Of a DNA stretch of 64,000 nt, positions 55,804 through 64,000 are shown piece after piece. Location of the stretch: the NCBI RefSeq assembly GCF_040717445.1, contig NZ_JBFEFL010000001.1, forward strand, positions 1 through 64,000, read 5' to 3'. The position numbers were made by a program, and so were the translations under genes. Source of the stretch: Qipengyuania sp. JC766 (lineage in GTDB: Bacteria; Pseudomonadota; Alphaproteobacteria; Sphingomonadales; Sphingomonadaceae). Position 1 is the stretch's first letter, and each line of letters starts with the position of its first letter. The notes below the pieces were generated by a model that saw nothing but the letters and a program-made list of their open reading frames with translations, ran no database searches and was not told the origin of the DNA.

Positions 55804-57900
55804 ATGCTGCGCCAGTACGAACTAGTTGAGCGGGTCAAGGAATATGACCCGGACGCCGACGAAGCGGCGCTGAACCGCGCATACGTCTACACCGTCCAGA
55901 AGCACGGCAGCCAGAAGCGGGCCAGCGGCGACCCCTATTTCAGCCACCCGGTCGAAGTGGCCGGCCTGATGACCGATCTCAAGCTCGATCAGGAAACGAT
56001 CATGACCGCGCTCCTCCACGACACGGTGGAGGACACGCTGGCAACGATCGACGACATAGAGGCCAATTTCGGCACCGATGTCGCGCGCCTGGTCGATGGC
56101 GTGACCAAGCTCAGCAAGATCGAGCAGATGCCGGAGAACGAGCGCGCGGCGGAAAACCTGCGCAAGTTCCTGCTGGCCATGAGCGAGGACATTCGCGTCC
56201 TTCTGGTCAAGCTGGGCGACCGCCTGCACAACATGCGCACGCTGCATTTCATATCCAATCCGGAGAAGCGCCGGCGCATCGCGCGCGAGACCATGGATAT
56301 CTACGCCCCGCTGGCGGAGCGGGTCGGCATGTACGAATACATGCGCGAAATGCAGTTGCTGGCCTTCGAGCAGCTGGAGCCGGAAGCCTACAAGACGATT
56401 ACCGGCAGGCTGGCACAGCTCAAGATGCAGGATGGTGGCCAAGTGGACGCCGTCGCGCTGGCGATAAAGCAGGCGCTGGCCGAAGCGGGACTGCAGGTGG
56501 AAGTTTCCGGGAGGGAAAAGCATCCCTATTCGATCTGGCGGAAGATGGCGGAACGTCACCTGCCGTTCGAGCAAGTGACGGATATCTTCGCGTTTCGGGT
56601 GGTGTGTGCCGATGTCGGTGACTGCTACCGCGCGCTCGGGGTCCTGCACCAGGTCTGGCAGTTCATTCCCGGCAAGTTCAAGGACTACATCTCGACGCCG
56701 AAGAACAACGGATACCGTTCGCTCCACACCTCGCTGATCTACGAGAATTCGATGCGGGTAGAGGTGCAGATCCGTACGCAGGAAATGCACCGGACGAACG
56801 AGTTCGGCCTAGCCGCCCATTGGGCGTACAAGCAGGGCGACAGGCCGGACGGTCAGGTCGGCTGGCTGCGCGAATTGCTCGACATCGTGGAACAGAGCCA
56901 CGATCCGGACGAGCTTCTCGAACACACGCGCCTCGCGATCTATCAGGACCGGATTTTCGCGTTCACACCGAAAGGAGCGCTGTTCCAGCTGCCGAAGGGC
57001 GCGACGGCGGTGGATTTCGCCTACGCGGTCCATACCGATCTCGGTGGACAGACGGTGGGGGCGAAGATCAACGGCCGCCACATGCCGCTCCGAACGCCGC
57101 TCGGGAACGGCGACGTGGTCGAGATCATCAAGGGTGAGCGGGCCGAGCCCCAGCCGTCGTGGCTCGGCTTCGTGGTGACGGGCAAGGCGCGTGCCGCCAT
57201 TCGCCGCGCGGTGCGACAGAAGGAACGCGCCGAGGTCGCCGAGATCGGCAGCAAGCTGTTCGAAGAGATTGCCGACCGGGTGCCGGCCAAGATCGGGAAG
57301 AAGGCAATCCGAGAGGCGCTGAAGCGGCTCGACATGGAAGAGCCAGAGGACCTGATGTTCGCAGTCGGCGCCGCGAAGCTCACCGATCGTGAAGTCATGG
57401 AAGCGCTCGTGCCGGGCTGCACTGCCGAAATGGATGCCGAGCAGGCGGGCGACTGGACGAAGCGCGAACATGCCATATCCATCCGGGGACTTACGGCTGG
57501 GGTGGGCTTCGAGCTCGGCGAGTGCTGCCATCCGGTGCCCGGCGATCGCATCGTGGGCCTGCGCAACCCTGGCGAACTGGTCGAGGTTCACACCATCGAC
57601 TGCATCGAACTCGCCAGCGGTATCGATTCCGACTGGCTTGACCTTTCATGGGGCGAGCAGTCGGTCGGGGCGACGGGACGTCTGCGCGCCACCCTGTACG
57701 ACAGGCCGGGCGCCCTCGCTGAAATGGCGAGCATTTTCGGACAGAACATGGCGAACATAACCGCGCTCGAACTTTCGCAGCACGAACATCCTTTCGGCGT
57801 CTACGAGGTCGATCTCGAAGTGCAGGACGTGGCGCACCTCACGCGCATCCTCAGTGCTTTGCGCGCCAGCGATGCGGTGGCTCAGGCCGAGCGCGTCTGA
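55804..57900 (+). CDS. rsh: Bifunctional (p)ppGpp synthetase/hydrolase
   Basis: The protein has 698 residues from the ATG at 55804. HD hydrolase domain: HPVEVAGLMTDLKLD, ALLHDTVEDT and VKLGDRLHNMRTL. Synthetase domain: REKHPYSIWRKMAER, VTDIFAFRVV, NGYRSLHTSLI and VEVQIRTQEMH. Then TGS (IFAFTPKGALFQLPKGATAV) and a C-terminal ACT domain (RLRATLYDRPGALAEMASIF). Single RelA/SpoT of alphaproteobacteria, whose ppGpp also feeds into the general stress response. Confidence 0.96.
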   Translation: MLRQYELVERVKEYDPDADEAALNRAYVYTVQKHGSQKRASGDPYFSHPVEVAGLMTDLKLDQETIMTALLHDTVEDTLATIDDIEANFGTDVARLVDGVTKLSKIEQMPENERAAENLRKFLLAMSEDIRVLLVKLGDRLHNMRTLHFISNPEKRRRIARETMDIYAPLAERVGMYEYMREMQLLAFEQLEPEAYKTITGRLAQLKMQDGGQVDAVALAIKQALAEAGLQVEVSGREKHPYSIWRKMAERHLPFEQVTDIFAFRVVCADVGDCYRALGVLHQVWQFIPGKFKDYISTPKNNGYRSLHTSLIYENSMRVEVQIRTQEMHRTNEFGLAAHWAYKQGDRPDGQVGWLRELLDIVEQSHDPDELLEHTRLAIYQDRIFAFTPKGALFQLPKGATAVDFAYAVHTDLGGQTVGAKINGRHMPLRTPLGNGDVVEIIKGERAEPQPSWLGFVVTGKARAAIRRAVRQKERAEVAEIGSKLFEEIADRVPAKIGKKAIREALKRLDMEEPEDLMFAVGAAKLTDREVMEALVPGCTAEMDAEQAGDWTKREHAISIRGLTAGVGFELGECCHPVPGDRIVGLRNPGELVEVHTIDCIELASGIDSDWLDLSWGEQSVGATGRLRATLYDRPGALAEMASIFGQNMANITALELSQHEHPFGVYEVDLEVQDVAHLTRILSALRASDAVAQAERV

Positions 57901-57901
57901 C

Positions 57902-58261
57902 GTGGCCTTCACCGGTATTGATCACGTCCAGCTCGCCATCCCGGATGGCGGTGAAGACCGCGCGAGGGCATTCTTCACCGGGCCGCTCGGCTTTTCGGAA
58001 GTCCGCAAACCGGACAACCTGTCAAAGACGGGCTGCTGGTTCGAAAGCGGATCGGTCAAGGTCCATATCGGCGTCGATGCGGACTTCCACCCGGCCGCGA
58101 AGGCACACCCCGCGCTGATGACCGACGATCTGGGCGCCCTACGCAAACGCCTCGAAGAAGCCGGCTACGCAACGCACGACGACAACCCCGTGAAAGGTTT
58201 CGACCGGTTCTTCACCTTCGATCCGTTCGGAAACCGAATCGAGTTCATGCAGAAGATCTAG
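57902..58261 (+). CDS. VOC (glyoxalase/bleomycin-resistance fold) protein
   Basis: The protein has 119 residues from the GTG at 57902, 1 nt after the rsh stop. One VOC domain: FTGIDHVQLAIPDGGEDRAR, FFTGPLGFSEVRKP, VKVHIGVDADFHPAAKAHPA and FTFDPFGNRIEFMQ with a potential metal-binding His/Glu set. The function is unknown. Overlaps the cyclophilin gene stop by 4 bp, tail to tail. Confidence 0.88.
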   Translation: MAFTGIDHVQLAIPDGGEDRARAFFTGPLGFSEVRKPDNLSKTGCWFESGSVKVHIGVDADFHPAAKAHPALMTDDLGALRKRLEEAGYATHDDNPVKGFDRFFTFDPFGNRIEFMQKI

Positions 58262-59328
58262 CCCGCCGCACTTTCGGCAATTGCCCGTACGGGCACCGGG
58301 ATGTTGCAGATGTCCGCTCCTCCCGCAGGGACGTTGAAGAATGGATCGCGCCGGTTTGCGCGTGCCTCGGTATAGCGCAGGAACGTGCTTCCGTCCGTAT
58401 CAAGATACTCGAATTCCGGTCGTCGGTCCGCGGGCAGATCGCTCGCGACGCGAACCGACCGGATGGGCGTACGCAGGGACGCTTCCTCTTCGGTGTAGAA
58501 CCCCAGTGGCCCCGATCCGCGCGTCAGGCTGGAAAGATGCTCAATGCCCGCAATTATCCGCCCGACCAGAGCGATGTTCCGATCGAGATGGCGGGGCGCC
58601 TGCCCGATCACCGTGTAGAGTTGCGAACCGTCCCCGGTATTCGGCGACAGGTCACGTCCGACGCCGACCATGCCGTAGCAATGCACCGGCCAGACCTCGT
58701 CCGGGACGAAGGCGCCCTGCGTGAACCCGTCGATCGGGTATTCCCGGTCCAATTCGTAATTCATGCCCACGGGAAAGCCGGCAGCGAAGCCGACATATCC
58801 GGCATAGGGGTCGGAGTAGTCGGGCGGTTCCGGCGCTTTCATGTTTCGCGCCATCGGTGCGTTCGGCCTGATCGCGGGGCCGCGGCCCCAGCGGTCGTAA
58901 CTGTATTCGAACATGCCAGGGGTGAAGGGCGCGGTGTACGCTTCTTCGCCCATGGCCCGCAGGCCTTCCGGCACCGGTTTCTCGACACCGCCCGTGCCGG
59001 GATCGGGCTGTCCCCATTGCACGACGTAATTGTCCTGCACGCGGTTGACCGAACTGCCTTCCCAGTATCCCGTACGAGCCAATGTCCGCACGTTCTCGAC
59101 CCAGCCCTGGCTGAAGGGGGCCGGCATCAGCTGGATGACGACTTTTCTCTCGGTTCCGTCCGCCCGCGGCGCAAGTTCCATGACCACAAGATCGTCTGGA
59201 GCGATGGCGATCCACTCGTCCGCGCCTGCCTCGGCGACGATTTCCCCGGGTGACGGGGCGGCATTATCGGGTTCCTGTGCCGCCAGCGGCAAGGCGATGG
59301 CGGCGGCGGCGATGGCGATGCTCTTCAT
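58258..59328 (-). CDS. Peptidyl-prolyl cis-trans isomerase, cyclophilin type, exported
   Basis: The protein has 356 residues from the ATG at 59328. Signal peptide MKSIAIAAAAIALPLAAQ. The cyclophilin barrel spans about 45-250: VVIQLMPAPFSQGWVENVR, YWEGSSVNRVQDNYVVQWGQ, then a long insertion and CYGMVGVGRDLSPNTGDGSQ and LYTVIGQAPRHLDRN. The C-terminal 100 residues are extra. Expected in the periplasm for folding of outer-membrane proteins; some catalytic-site residues differ from CypA. Confidence 0.88.
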   Translation of the reverse strand: MKSIAIAAAAIALPLAAQEPDNAAPSPGEIVAEAGADEWIAIAPDDLVVMELAPRADGTERKVVIQLMPAPFSQGWVENVRTLARTGYWEGSSVNRVQDNYVVQWGQPDPGTGGVEKPVPEGLRAMGEEAYTAPFTPGMFEYSYDRWGRGPAIRPNAPMARNMKAPEPPDYSDPYAGYVGFAAGFPVGMNYELDREYPIDGFTQGAFVPDEVWPVHCYGMVGVGRDLSPNTGDGSQLYTVIGQAPRHLDRNIALVGRIIAGIEHLSSLTRGSGPLGFYTEEEASLRTPIRSVRVASDLPADRRPEFEYLDTDGSTFLRYTEARANRRDPFFNVPAGGADICNIPVPVRAIAESAAG

Positions 59329-59389
59329 GTCATGTGGTCTGCCACGAACGGTCGCGAGGTGAAAGGCCGACAGTCGGCAAGCACACCAA

Positions 59390-59429
59390 AAGCCCCTTTC
59401 CACGCGTTTTCGGGGGCGGAAAGGGGCTT
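59390..59429. other. Hairpin in the ppi-tRNA intergenic region, possible sRNA end
   Basis: AAGCCCCTTTCC (59390-59401) and GGAAAGGGGCTT (59418-59429) form a perfect 12-bp stem with a 16-nt loop. In the minus direction it is followed by TTTTGG, like a weak terminator. It is 62 bp upstream of the cyclophilin start. The rest of the gap to 59623 holds two more inverted repeats (59481-59506 and 59542-59612) and no coding frame. Confidence 0.4.
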
Positions 59430-59623
59430 CTCGGCGATGTTCGCAGGGAATGCCATTCCGCGCAGCATCGCCTTGGCTGGTTCTCGTTTACGCTCGGGCA
59501 CGAGAAGCGGTTCCCACCCGCGAAATCGCGACTGCGCTTCCTGCCTTGCGAAGCGTTGCCATCGCCGCTAGGGCCGCGCCTTCCCGACAGGTCGGCCGCT
59601 CGCGGCAAGGCAGCACGGGATGC

Positions 59624-59714
59624 GGAGCGGTGGCCGAGTGGTCGAAGGCGCACGCCTGGAAAGTGTGTATACGGTAACCCCGTATCGAGGGTTCGAATCC
59701 CTCCCGCTCCGCCA
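59624..59714 (+). tRNA. tRNA-Ser (anticodon GGA)
   Basis: GGAGCGG acceptor, D-arm TGGCCGAGTGGTCGAAGGC, anticodon GGA at 59658-59660 (CTGGAAAG), long variable arm ACGGTAACCCCGT, T-loop GGTTCGAATCC and CCGCTCC plus encoded CCA. The long variable arm and the anticodon identify a serine tRNA reading UCC/UCU. It stands alone. Confidence 0.97.
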
Positions 59715-59814
59715 TAATCCGAGGAACCCCGTATCCTCGCTTCTCTGGCATATAGCCTGAAAAAGTTTGGCAGGCCCTTGCGGGAAGACGGATCGAGTGG
59801 GTAGTCCTACTGCC

Positions 59815-61398
59815 TCAGGGTTGCCAATAGCTCCGGAATTCTGCGCGCGGGTCGTTCTCCACCCTCAGGTCCTGATCGAAGATCATTGTGGCGCGTTCGG
59901 GTGCCGAGTACGATTTCCATTCGGGCACATGCTCGTTGTTGGGATCGCCGTTGGCTGCGAAGGCCGCCCAGCTCGAGGCGATGGCCTTGGCCAAGGCGTT
60001 CGCTTCGCCGCTCGAACCGTTCAAGGCACCACGCGTGTTGTAGAGGCTGGGTGCGACGTCGATGCCATGGACCGCGCCAAAACGTCCGTCGGCTGCCGGG
60101 CTGGGTTCGGTCCAGAGATATGCCCATACGGGCGCACCGGGCTGTTTCGCCTTGAGTTCGGCCTGTGCGAAGGCACCCTTGCGGAAGGTCAGGTCGGAAT
60201 CGAGCCGCGCGGCGAGGATGAAGGCTTTCGCATCCGGGTCTTCGGCGCGGTAGGCCGCCACGGCTTCCTCCGCCCGGTCGCCGAGCCGCTCTCTAGCGAA
60301 GGCGACCAGCCCTGCTTCGTCCATCGCGAAATCGCCCATGCGGTACGATCGCTCGTCCAGTACCGAGGATACGATCATCGGAACGTCAGCGGAAATTGCG
60401 GGCGCATCGGGTGACCAGGGATGGCGGGGCAACGCGATACCGTCGACCACCGGGGCGAAGGATCCCGGAGCCTCGCCCCGCGCGCGGTCGGCAGCTTCCA
60501 GCTTGGCCTGCGTTTCGAGCAGGACGGTCCACGGTACATCCTGGAGCCTACGCACGTCGCCCGGTGCGATTTCGAGCGCGTCCATAAGGCGCCTCGCTGT
60601 GGCGCTGGCCATTTCGGGCGGCATCATCCGCAGGGCAGAACCGCTCATCACCCCTGCGCGGTGGAAGAGGCCCTTGCCGCCGGGCATGGCCATCAGCACG
60701 CTCGTCTTCGCGCCTCCGCCCGACTGGCCGTAGACCAGCACCCGGTTCGGATCGCCTCCGAAGGCGGCTACGTTCTCGCGCACCCAGTCCAGCGCGGCCA
60801 CGATGTCCTGCATCCCGACGGTGCCGGATGTGGCGAAGTCCTCTCCGCCGAATTCGGCCAAGTGGAGAAAGCCGAACGCGCCAAGGCGGTGGTTGACCGC
60901 AATCACCACGCAGTCGGAAAAGCGCGCCATCGCTTCCCCGTCCATGCCTACCGAATTCCCCGAACCGGAATAGAACCCGCCGCCGTGCAGCACCACGATC
61001 ACCGGCTTTTTCGCGTTCGTATCGAGACCGGGCGACCACAGGTTGAGGGACAGATTGTCCTCACCCATTCCGGAGGGATTGCGATCGACCATGATGAGGT
61101 CGGCATAGGTGTGCCGCCGGTCGCCTGGAATTTGCGGAGCCACGTCGGTCCAGTGGAGAGCATCGCGCACGCCCGGCCATTGTTCGATTGGCTGCGGCGG
61201 CATGAAGCGGTTGGCGCCGGACGTGTCGGCGGCATAGCTCACGCCACGAAAGATCGAGACGCCGCCCGATTCCAGTCCTCGCAGCTTGCCATGTGCCGTC
61301 TCGACGATCGGGAACATGCCCGCCGCGAATGCTGGCCGCGCCATGGCGGTAGCGCCGAGCGCAAGTGCCGATCCGAGTGTCTGTCGTCGCGTCATCAT
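59815..61398 (-). CDS. Type-B carboxylesterase, Tat-exported
   Basis: The protein has 527 residues. Twin-arginine signal MMTRRQTLGSALALGATAMA, cleaved near AFAAG. Type-B esterase blocks: FRGVSYAA, PSGMGEDNLSLNLWSP, oxyanion loop VVLHGGGFYSGSG, VNHRLGAFGFLHL, WVRENVAAFGGDPNRVLVYG, then nucleophile GQSGGGAKTS (usual consensus GESAGG). It hydrolyses ester bonds of unknown substrates outside the cytosol. It is divergent from the DapA-like gene and probably in the same regulon. Confidence 0.92.
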   Translation of the reverse strand: MMTRRQTLGSALALGATAMARPAFAAGMFPIVETAHGKLRGLESGGVSIFRGVSYAADTSGANRFMPPQPIEQWPGVRDALHWTDVAPQIPGDRRHTYADLIMVDRNPSGMGEDNLSLNLWSPGLDTNAKKPVIVVLHGGGFYSGSGNSVGMDGEAMARFSDCVVIAVNHRLGAFGFLHLAEFGGEDFATSGTVGMQDIVAALDWVRENVAAFGGDPNRVLVYGQSGGGAKTSVLMAMPGGKGLFHRAGVMSGSALRMMPPEMASATARRLMDALEIAPGDVRRLQDVPWTVLLETQAKLEAADRARGEAPGSFAPVVDGIALPRHPWSPDAPAISADVPMIVSSVLDERSYRMGDFAMDEAGLVAFARERLGDRAEEAVAAYRAEDPDAKAFILAARLDSDLTFRKGAFAQAELKAKQPGAPVWAYLWTEPSPAADGRFGAVHGIDVAPSLYNTRGALNGSSGEANALAKAIASSWAAFAANGDPNNEHVPEWKSYSAPERATMIFDQDLRVENDPRAEFRSYWQP

Positions 61399-61446
61399 CC
61401 CCAGTCTCCCAATAAGGTTCTTACATCGTGTGCTGCTGACACTAGA

Positions 61447-61456
61447 ACCAATTGGT
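61447..61456. promoter_or_regulatory. 10-bp palindrome in a divergent promoter region, possible operator
   Basis: ACCAATTGGT is a perfect palindrome, 49 bp upstream of the minus-strand esterase ATG and 127 bp upstream of the DapA-like gene. TTGGT/ACCAA half-sites occur in operators of several GntR-type regulators. No regulator gene is in the window, so this is only a hint. Confidence 0.3.
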
Positions 61457-61583
61457 CTTGCGTGTTAAGTCTTTTTCGTAAATGCGGTATGTCACGAAGC
61501 ACGGGCGATCAAACGCGAATGGTTTTCGTTAGAAATCCGGGTTCCTTGCTCGGTGAGTATATCGCGAAGGGGAGAGGCAGGAT

Positions 61584-62795
61584 TTGGACCGAGTACGGAT
61601 CTCGCGCCGGGAGGTGCTTGCCGGGGCGGGCGCGGGGGCCGTGGCCCTGATGGTCGCGCCAAGCTCTCTTGCGGTGGAACCGATACGCGTCCGGCTGGAG
61701 CCACAGGTCGACTCGCGACAGCGCGCCTGGGCCAAAACGCACCTGCGCGGTTTGATGAATCTCTTCCTGCCCACCTTCCGTGAAGACGGGCATACGCTGG
61801 ATGAGGAAGCGATCCGGCACGACGTTCGCCATGCGATCGCGCAAGGATTTTCGGGCACGCTTCCGATGATCAACTGGACTGTGCCCGGCGATCCCAGATG
61901 GGCCCAATTCCATCGCATCCTGATCGAAGAGGCGGGCGGCGACCTGCCTGTCCATGCCATCCTTGCCAGCGGAAAGGTCGAAGCGGACTTGCGTCTTCTC
62001 GCCAGGCTGGAAGAGCTGGGCGTCGAACTGGTGCTGCTCGCGTCGTCCTATCCTTCCGACAGCAGTGCCGACCAGCTGCACGACCTGATGGCGCGACGAA
62101 TCACGGCGACACCGCTTCCCGTCATGCTCTATGCCGCAACCGGGCGGCGAGCCTTCCCGGCGCTGGGACCGGAGGGCCAGCCGATCGATGTCTACGACCG
62201 GATTGCCGACCTCGAGAATGTCGTCGGGATGAAGATCTCGCAGCCGGTCTCGCTGACGTCGACCGTGCAACTGTGTCAACGTCTCGGTGACCGGATATCG
62301 ATGGGGCCCGTCAACCTCGACTTCCTGCCTGCACTCGCGCGAGATTTCGAAATCGCCTGGAGCGGACAGTGGAATGCGGAGGCGGTGCAAACCCCGGAAA
62401 AGCAGATCGGAAACCGATGGCTCGCAGCATCTGCAGCGGGTGACATGGAACAGGTCGATACACTCGCGGGTGAAATCCGACCTGCGCTGGCGCACTTCTT
62501 CGCGCTGCAGGCACCGGTGATCCGCGCCGGGGGCCATCCCTGGCAGCACAACCGCTATTACCAGTGGCTTGCAGGCGGCAACGGGGGACTGCTTCCCGAC
62601 GATCCGCATGCGCCCCAGGGTGCGATCCCCGTACTCGATGCGAAAGCACGCGCCGCAATGCGCGCCGCCTATCGCGCGTCCGGTCTCGAGCCGACCGACG
62701 CGCCCGAAGAGCAATTCATCGTCGGCCGGGCGGCGTGGGCACGCGGAGTGCGCGCCTCCGACCTGACCGCTTTGCCGAACTATTCGCCAGATTAG
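61584..62795 (+). CDS. Tat-exported dihydrodipicolinate synthase (DapA) family protein
   Basis: The protein has 403 residues read from the TTG at 61584, with GGGGAGAGG upstream. The TTG start gives a Tat signal, RISRREVLAGAGAGAVALMV. The DapA/NAL barrel follows: LFLPTFREDGHTLDEEAIRH, GFSGTLPM, VELVLLASSYPSDSSADQL, Tyr in PVMLYAATGRR, and the Schiff-base lysine in VVGMKISQPVSL. Most family members are cytosolic and shorter, about 300 residues. It is probably an exported aldolase/lyase of unknown substrate. Cotranscribed with the esterase at 62814 (18 bp gap). Confidence 0.82.
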   Translation: MDRVRISRREVLAGAGAGAVALMVAPSSLAVEPIRVRLEPQVDSRQRAWAKTHLRGLMNLFLPTFREDGHTLDEEAIRHDVRHAIAQGFSGTLPMINWTVPGDPRWAQFHRILIEEAGGDLPVHAILASGKVEADLRLLARLEELGVELVLLASSYPSDSSADQLHDLMARRITATPLPVMLYAATGRRAFPALGPEGQPIDVYDRIADLENVVGMKISQPVSLTSTVQLCQRLGDRISMGPVNLDFLPALARDFEIAWSGQWNAEAVQTPEKQIGNRWLAASAAGDMEQVDTLAGEIRPALAHFFALQAPVIRAGGHPWQHNRYYQWLAGGNGGLLPDDPHAPQGAIPVLDAKARAAMRAAYRASGLEPTDAPEEQFIVGRAAWARGVRASDLTALPNYSPD

Positions 62796-62813
62796 GACAT
62801 CAGGGAGAGGAAA

Positions 62814-64000
62814 ATGACGATACGCACACTCTGGATGGTTCTTGCCGCCGCCGGTACGCTCGGGCTTGGCGCATGCGTGACAACCGAAAACGGCGTCCCG
62901 ACGTCCGTGTCCGAAGCCGCGCCCGTACTCCAGACGGACTTTGGCCCGGTTGCCGGATCGCGCGAAGGCGCGACCGGCTCGGTGAACGTTTTCCGCGGTG
63001 TTCGCTACGCGGCATCGACCGAGGGGATGCGTTTCCAACGTGCAGTCGACCCGCAGCCCTGGGTGCAGCCAGCCGCGGCGACCGCGTTCGGAAGCGAATG
63101 TCCGCAGCGACCGATGGGCGAGGTACCGGTTTTCCAATCGTGGGAGAATTCGGTCGGGACGAGCGAGGATTGCCTGTTCCTCAACGTCTGGACCCGGGGC
63201 CTCGGCGATGGAATGAAGCGTCCGATCATGGTCTGGCTGCACGGTGGCGGCTACGTAACTGGCTCCGGATCCAGCAATGGATACGATGGATCGCGGCTGG
63301 CGGAGCGCGGCGACGTGGTCGTCGTCACGCTCAACCATCGGCTCAATTCTCTCGGCTATTCCTATCTCGGCGATCTGACCGACGATCCGCGCTATGCTGA
63401 CAGCGGCAACGTTGGCAGCCTCGATATCGTGAAGGCCCTGGAATGGGTGCGCGACCATGCGGACGAGATCGGCGGGGATGCCGACAATGTGACGATCTTC
63501 GGCGAGTCCGGTGGGGCCGCAAAGGTGTCCACCCTGATGGGCATGGAGGACGCGCGGGGCCTGTTCCACCGCGCAATTGCGCAATCCGGTTCGATGTCGC
63601 TTGCGGGGTTCACGCCCCGTGTCGCCACGCCCTTGGCGAAAGACCTGATGAACACCGCCGGCGTATCGAGCGTCGACGAACTGGCAGCGATGCCGATCGA
63701 CGAACTGGTCGATGCGATGATGGAATCGCGCACGAAAGGCGCGTTCTATCGCCCGGTGGTCGACGGCCGCTCCCTCAAGCGCCAGCCCTATACGCCCGAC
63801 GCTACCCCGCTTTCAGCCGATATCCCGCTGCTGGTCGGTACCAACAACAATGAAATGCGATTGCAGGGCGGGCTCGGCAGTCCGGAGAACTTCACGCTGA
63901 CGTGGGAAGAGCTTCCCGCGAAGCTGGAAGCCTTCACCGGCGATGCGGATGTGGAGGAGATCATCACCGGCATGCGCGCGGCGCATCCGGATTACGATGC
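62814..64000 (+). CDS. Type-B carboxylesterase lipoprotein, 3' end outside window
   Basis: At least 395 residues are visible, cut by the right edge. Lipobox LGLGAC (Cys21) ends the signal peptide. Blocks: VFRGVRYAAS, SEDCLFLNVWTRG, oxyanion VWLHGGGYVTGSG, VTLNHRLNSLGYSYLG, EWVRDHADEIGGDADNV and the nucleophile FGESGGAAKVSTLMG, complete to IPLLVGTNNNE. It is closely similar in plan to the esterase at 59815 but lipid-anchored instead of Tat-exported. SD GAGAGGAA. Confidence 0.93.
   Translation, partial: MTIRTLWMVLAAAGTLGLGACVTTENGVPTSVSEAAPVLQTDFGPVAGSREGATGSVNVFRGVRYAASTEGMRFQRAVDPQPWVQPAAATAFGSECPQRPMGEVPVFQSWENSVGTSEDCLFLNVWTRGLGDGMKRPIMVWLHGGGYVTGSGSSNGYDGSRLAERGDVVVVTLNHRLNSLGYSYLGDLTDDPRYADSGNVGSLDIVKALEWVRDHADEIGGDADNVTIFGESGGAAKVSTLMGMEDARGLFHRAIAQSGSMSLAGFTPRVATPLAKDLMNTAGVSSVDELAAMPIDELVDAMMESRTKGAFYRPVVDGRSLKRQPYTPDATPLSADIPLLVGTNNNEMRLQGGLGSPENFTLTWEELPAKLEAFTGDADVEEIITGMRAAHPDYD

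Noticed and set aside
59676-59735. Direct repeat AACCCCGTATC inside tRNA-Ser and just downstream, as possible att sites
   Set aside because: The copies are only 49 bp apart with no integrase or island between or beside them; chance or simple duplication is enough.
59488-59751. Open frame on the minus strand across tRNA-Ser containing the peptide EREGFEPSI
   Set aside because: This is the well-known artefact peptide produced by reading a tRNA gene in reverse; the plus-strand counterpart is equally spurious.
61509-63584. 691-codon minus-strand frame opposite the DapA-like and esterase genes
   Set aside because: It is a shadow of two genes with clear signal peptides and active-site motifs on the plus strand.

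Overview
The window is high-GC, densely packed bacterial chromosome, most likely from an alphaproteobacterium of the Sphingomonadales (Erythrobacteraceae-like). This is judged from gene content and families: SspB of the DUF1321 type, a single bifunctional RelA/SpoT, hisB-hisH-hisA-hisF-hisE, ybgC-tolQRAB-pal, many small stress proteins, EcfG-type promoters and PEP-CTERM remnants. No rRNA, CRISPR array, integrase or transposase is seen. One tRNA (Ser, anticodon GGA) is present.

Layout. 1-1771: 5' part of a trimeric autotransporter adhesin, minus strand, cut by the left edge. 1926-4703: TPP riboswitch with an SD-sequestering hairpin, thiC, a coupled DUF427 gene, then a decayed second copy of the thiC 3' end. 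4749-6461: a visibly A+T-richer orphan KAP-type P-loop NTPase, the clearest foreign gene. 6498-8959: small housekeeping and stress genes (YaiI, DUF2061, a HTH protein, a PRC-barrel-like lipoprotein, HPF/RaiA). 8988-10901: a large secreted repeat protein. 11022-20139: small envelope and stress proteins (DUF6491, a HTH-TM regulator with two unknown partners, fasciclin, COG3650, DUF962, S41 protease, PEBP, SWIB, DoxX/DUF3253/DUF427, M19 dipeptidase, DUF3008/DUF2945, a single-TM protein). Three of these transcription units carry GGAAC...GTT promoters like those of the general stress sigma factor EcfG. 20215-23580: dapD and a divergent lipobox-bearing subtilisin with a probable C-terminal barrel.

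23585-32369 is an acyl-CoA and alcohol catabolism block: phosphotransferase, Zn-alcohol dehydrogenase, acyl-CoA dehydrogenase and a GPH-type transporter on the minus strand; acyl-CoA dehydrogenase, PH-domain protein, acyl-CoA dehydrogenase and SDR on the plus strand. 32421-36426 is the YbbAP-type ABC system divergent from a TesA-like esterase. 36439-38088: gmk, a hypothetical gene and sspB. 38172-42081: the his operon, interrupted by a small membrane gene and a PEP-CTERM micro-ORF, then a HIT protein. 42200-46663: ybgC-tolQRAB-pal. 46717-59328: DnaJ-domain protein, serine hydrolase, purT, cystathionine gamma-synthase family, infC (probably starting at AUA), pdeM, hemF, M1 peptidase, rsh, VOC protein and a cyclophilin. 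59624-59714: tRNA-Ser. 59815-64000: two exported type-B carboxylesterases around a Tat-exported DapA-family protein; the last gene is cut by the right edge.

The best candidates for something undescribed are the thiC-duplication/KAP-NTPase junction, the three-gene HTH-TM module at 11.5-12.7 kb, the small genes lodged inside the his operon, and the exported esterase/DapA-like cluster. Everything here was read by eye; family names are from recognition, not from a database search.
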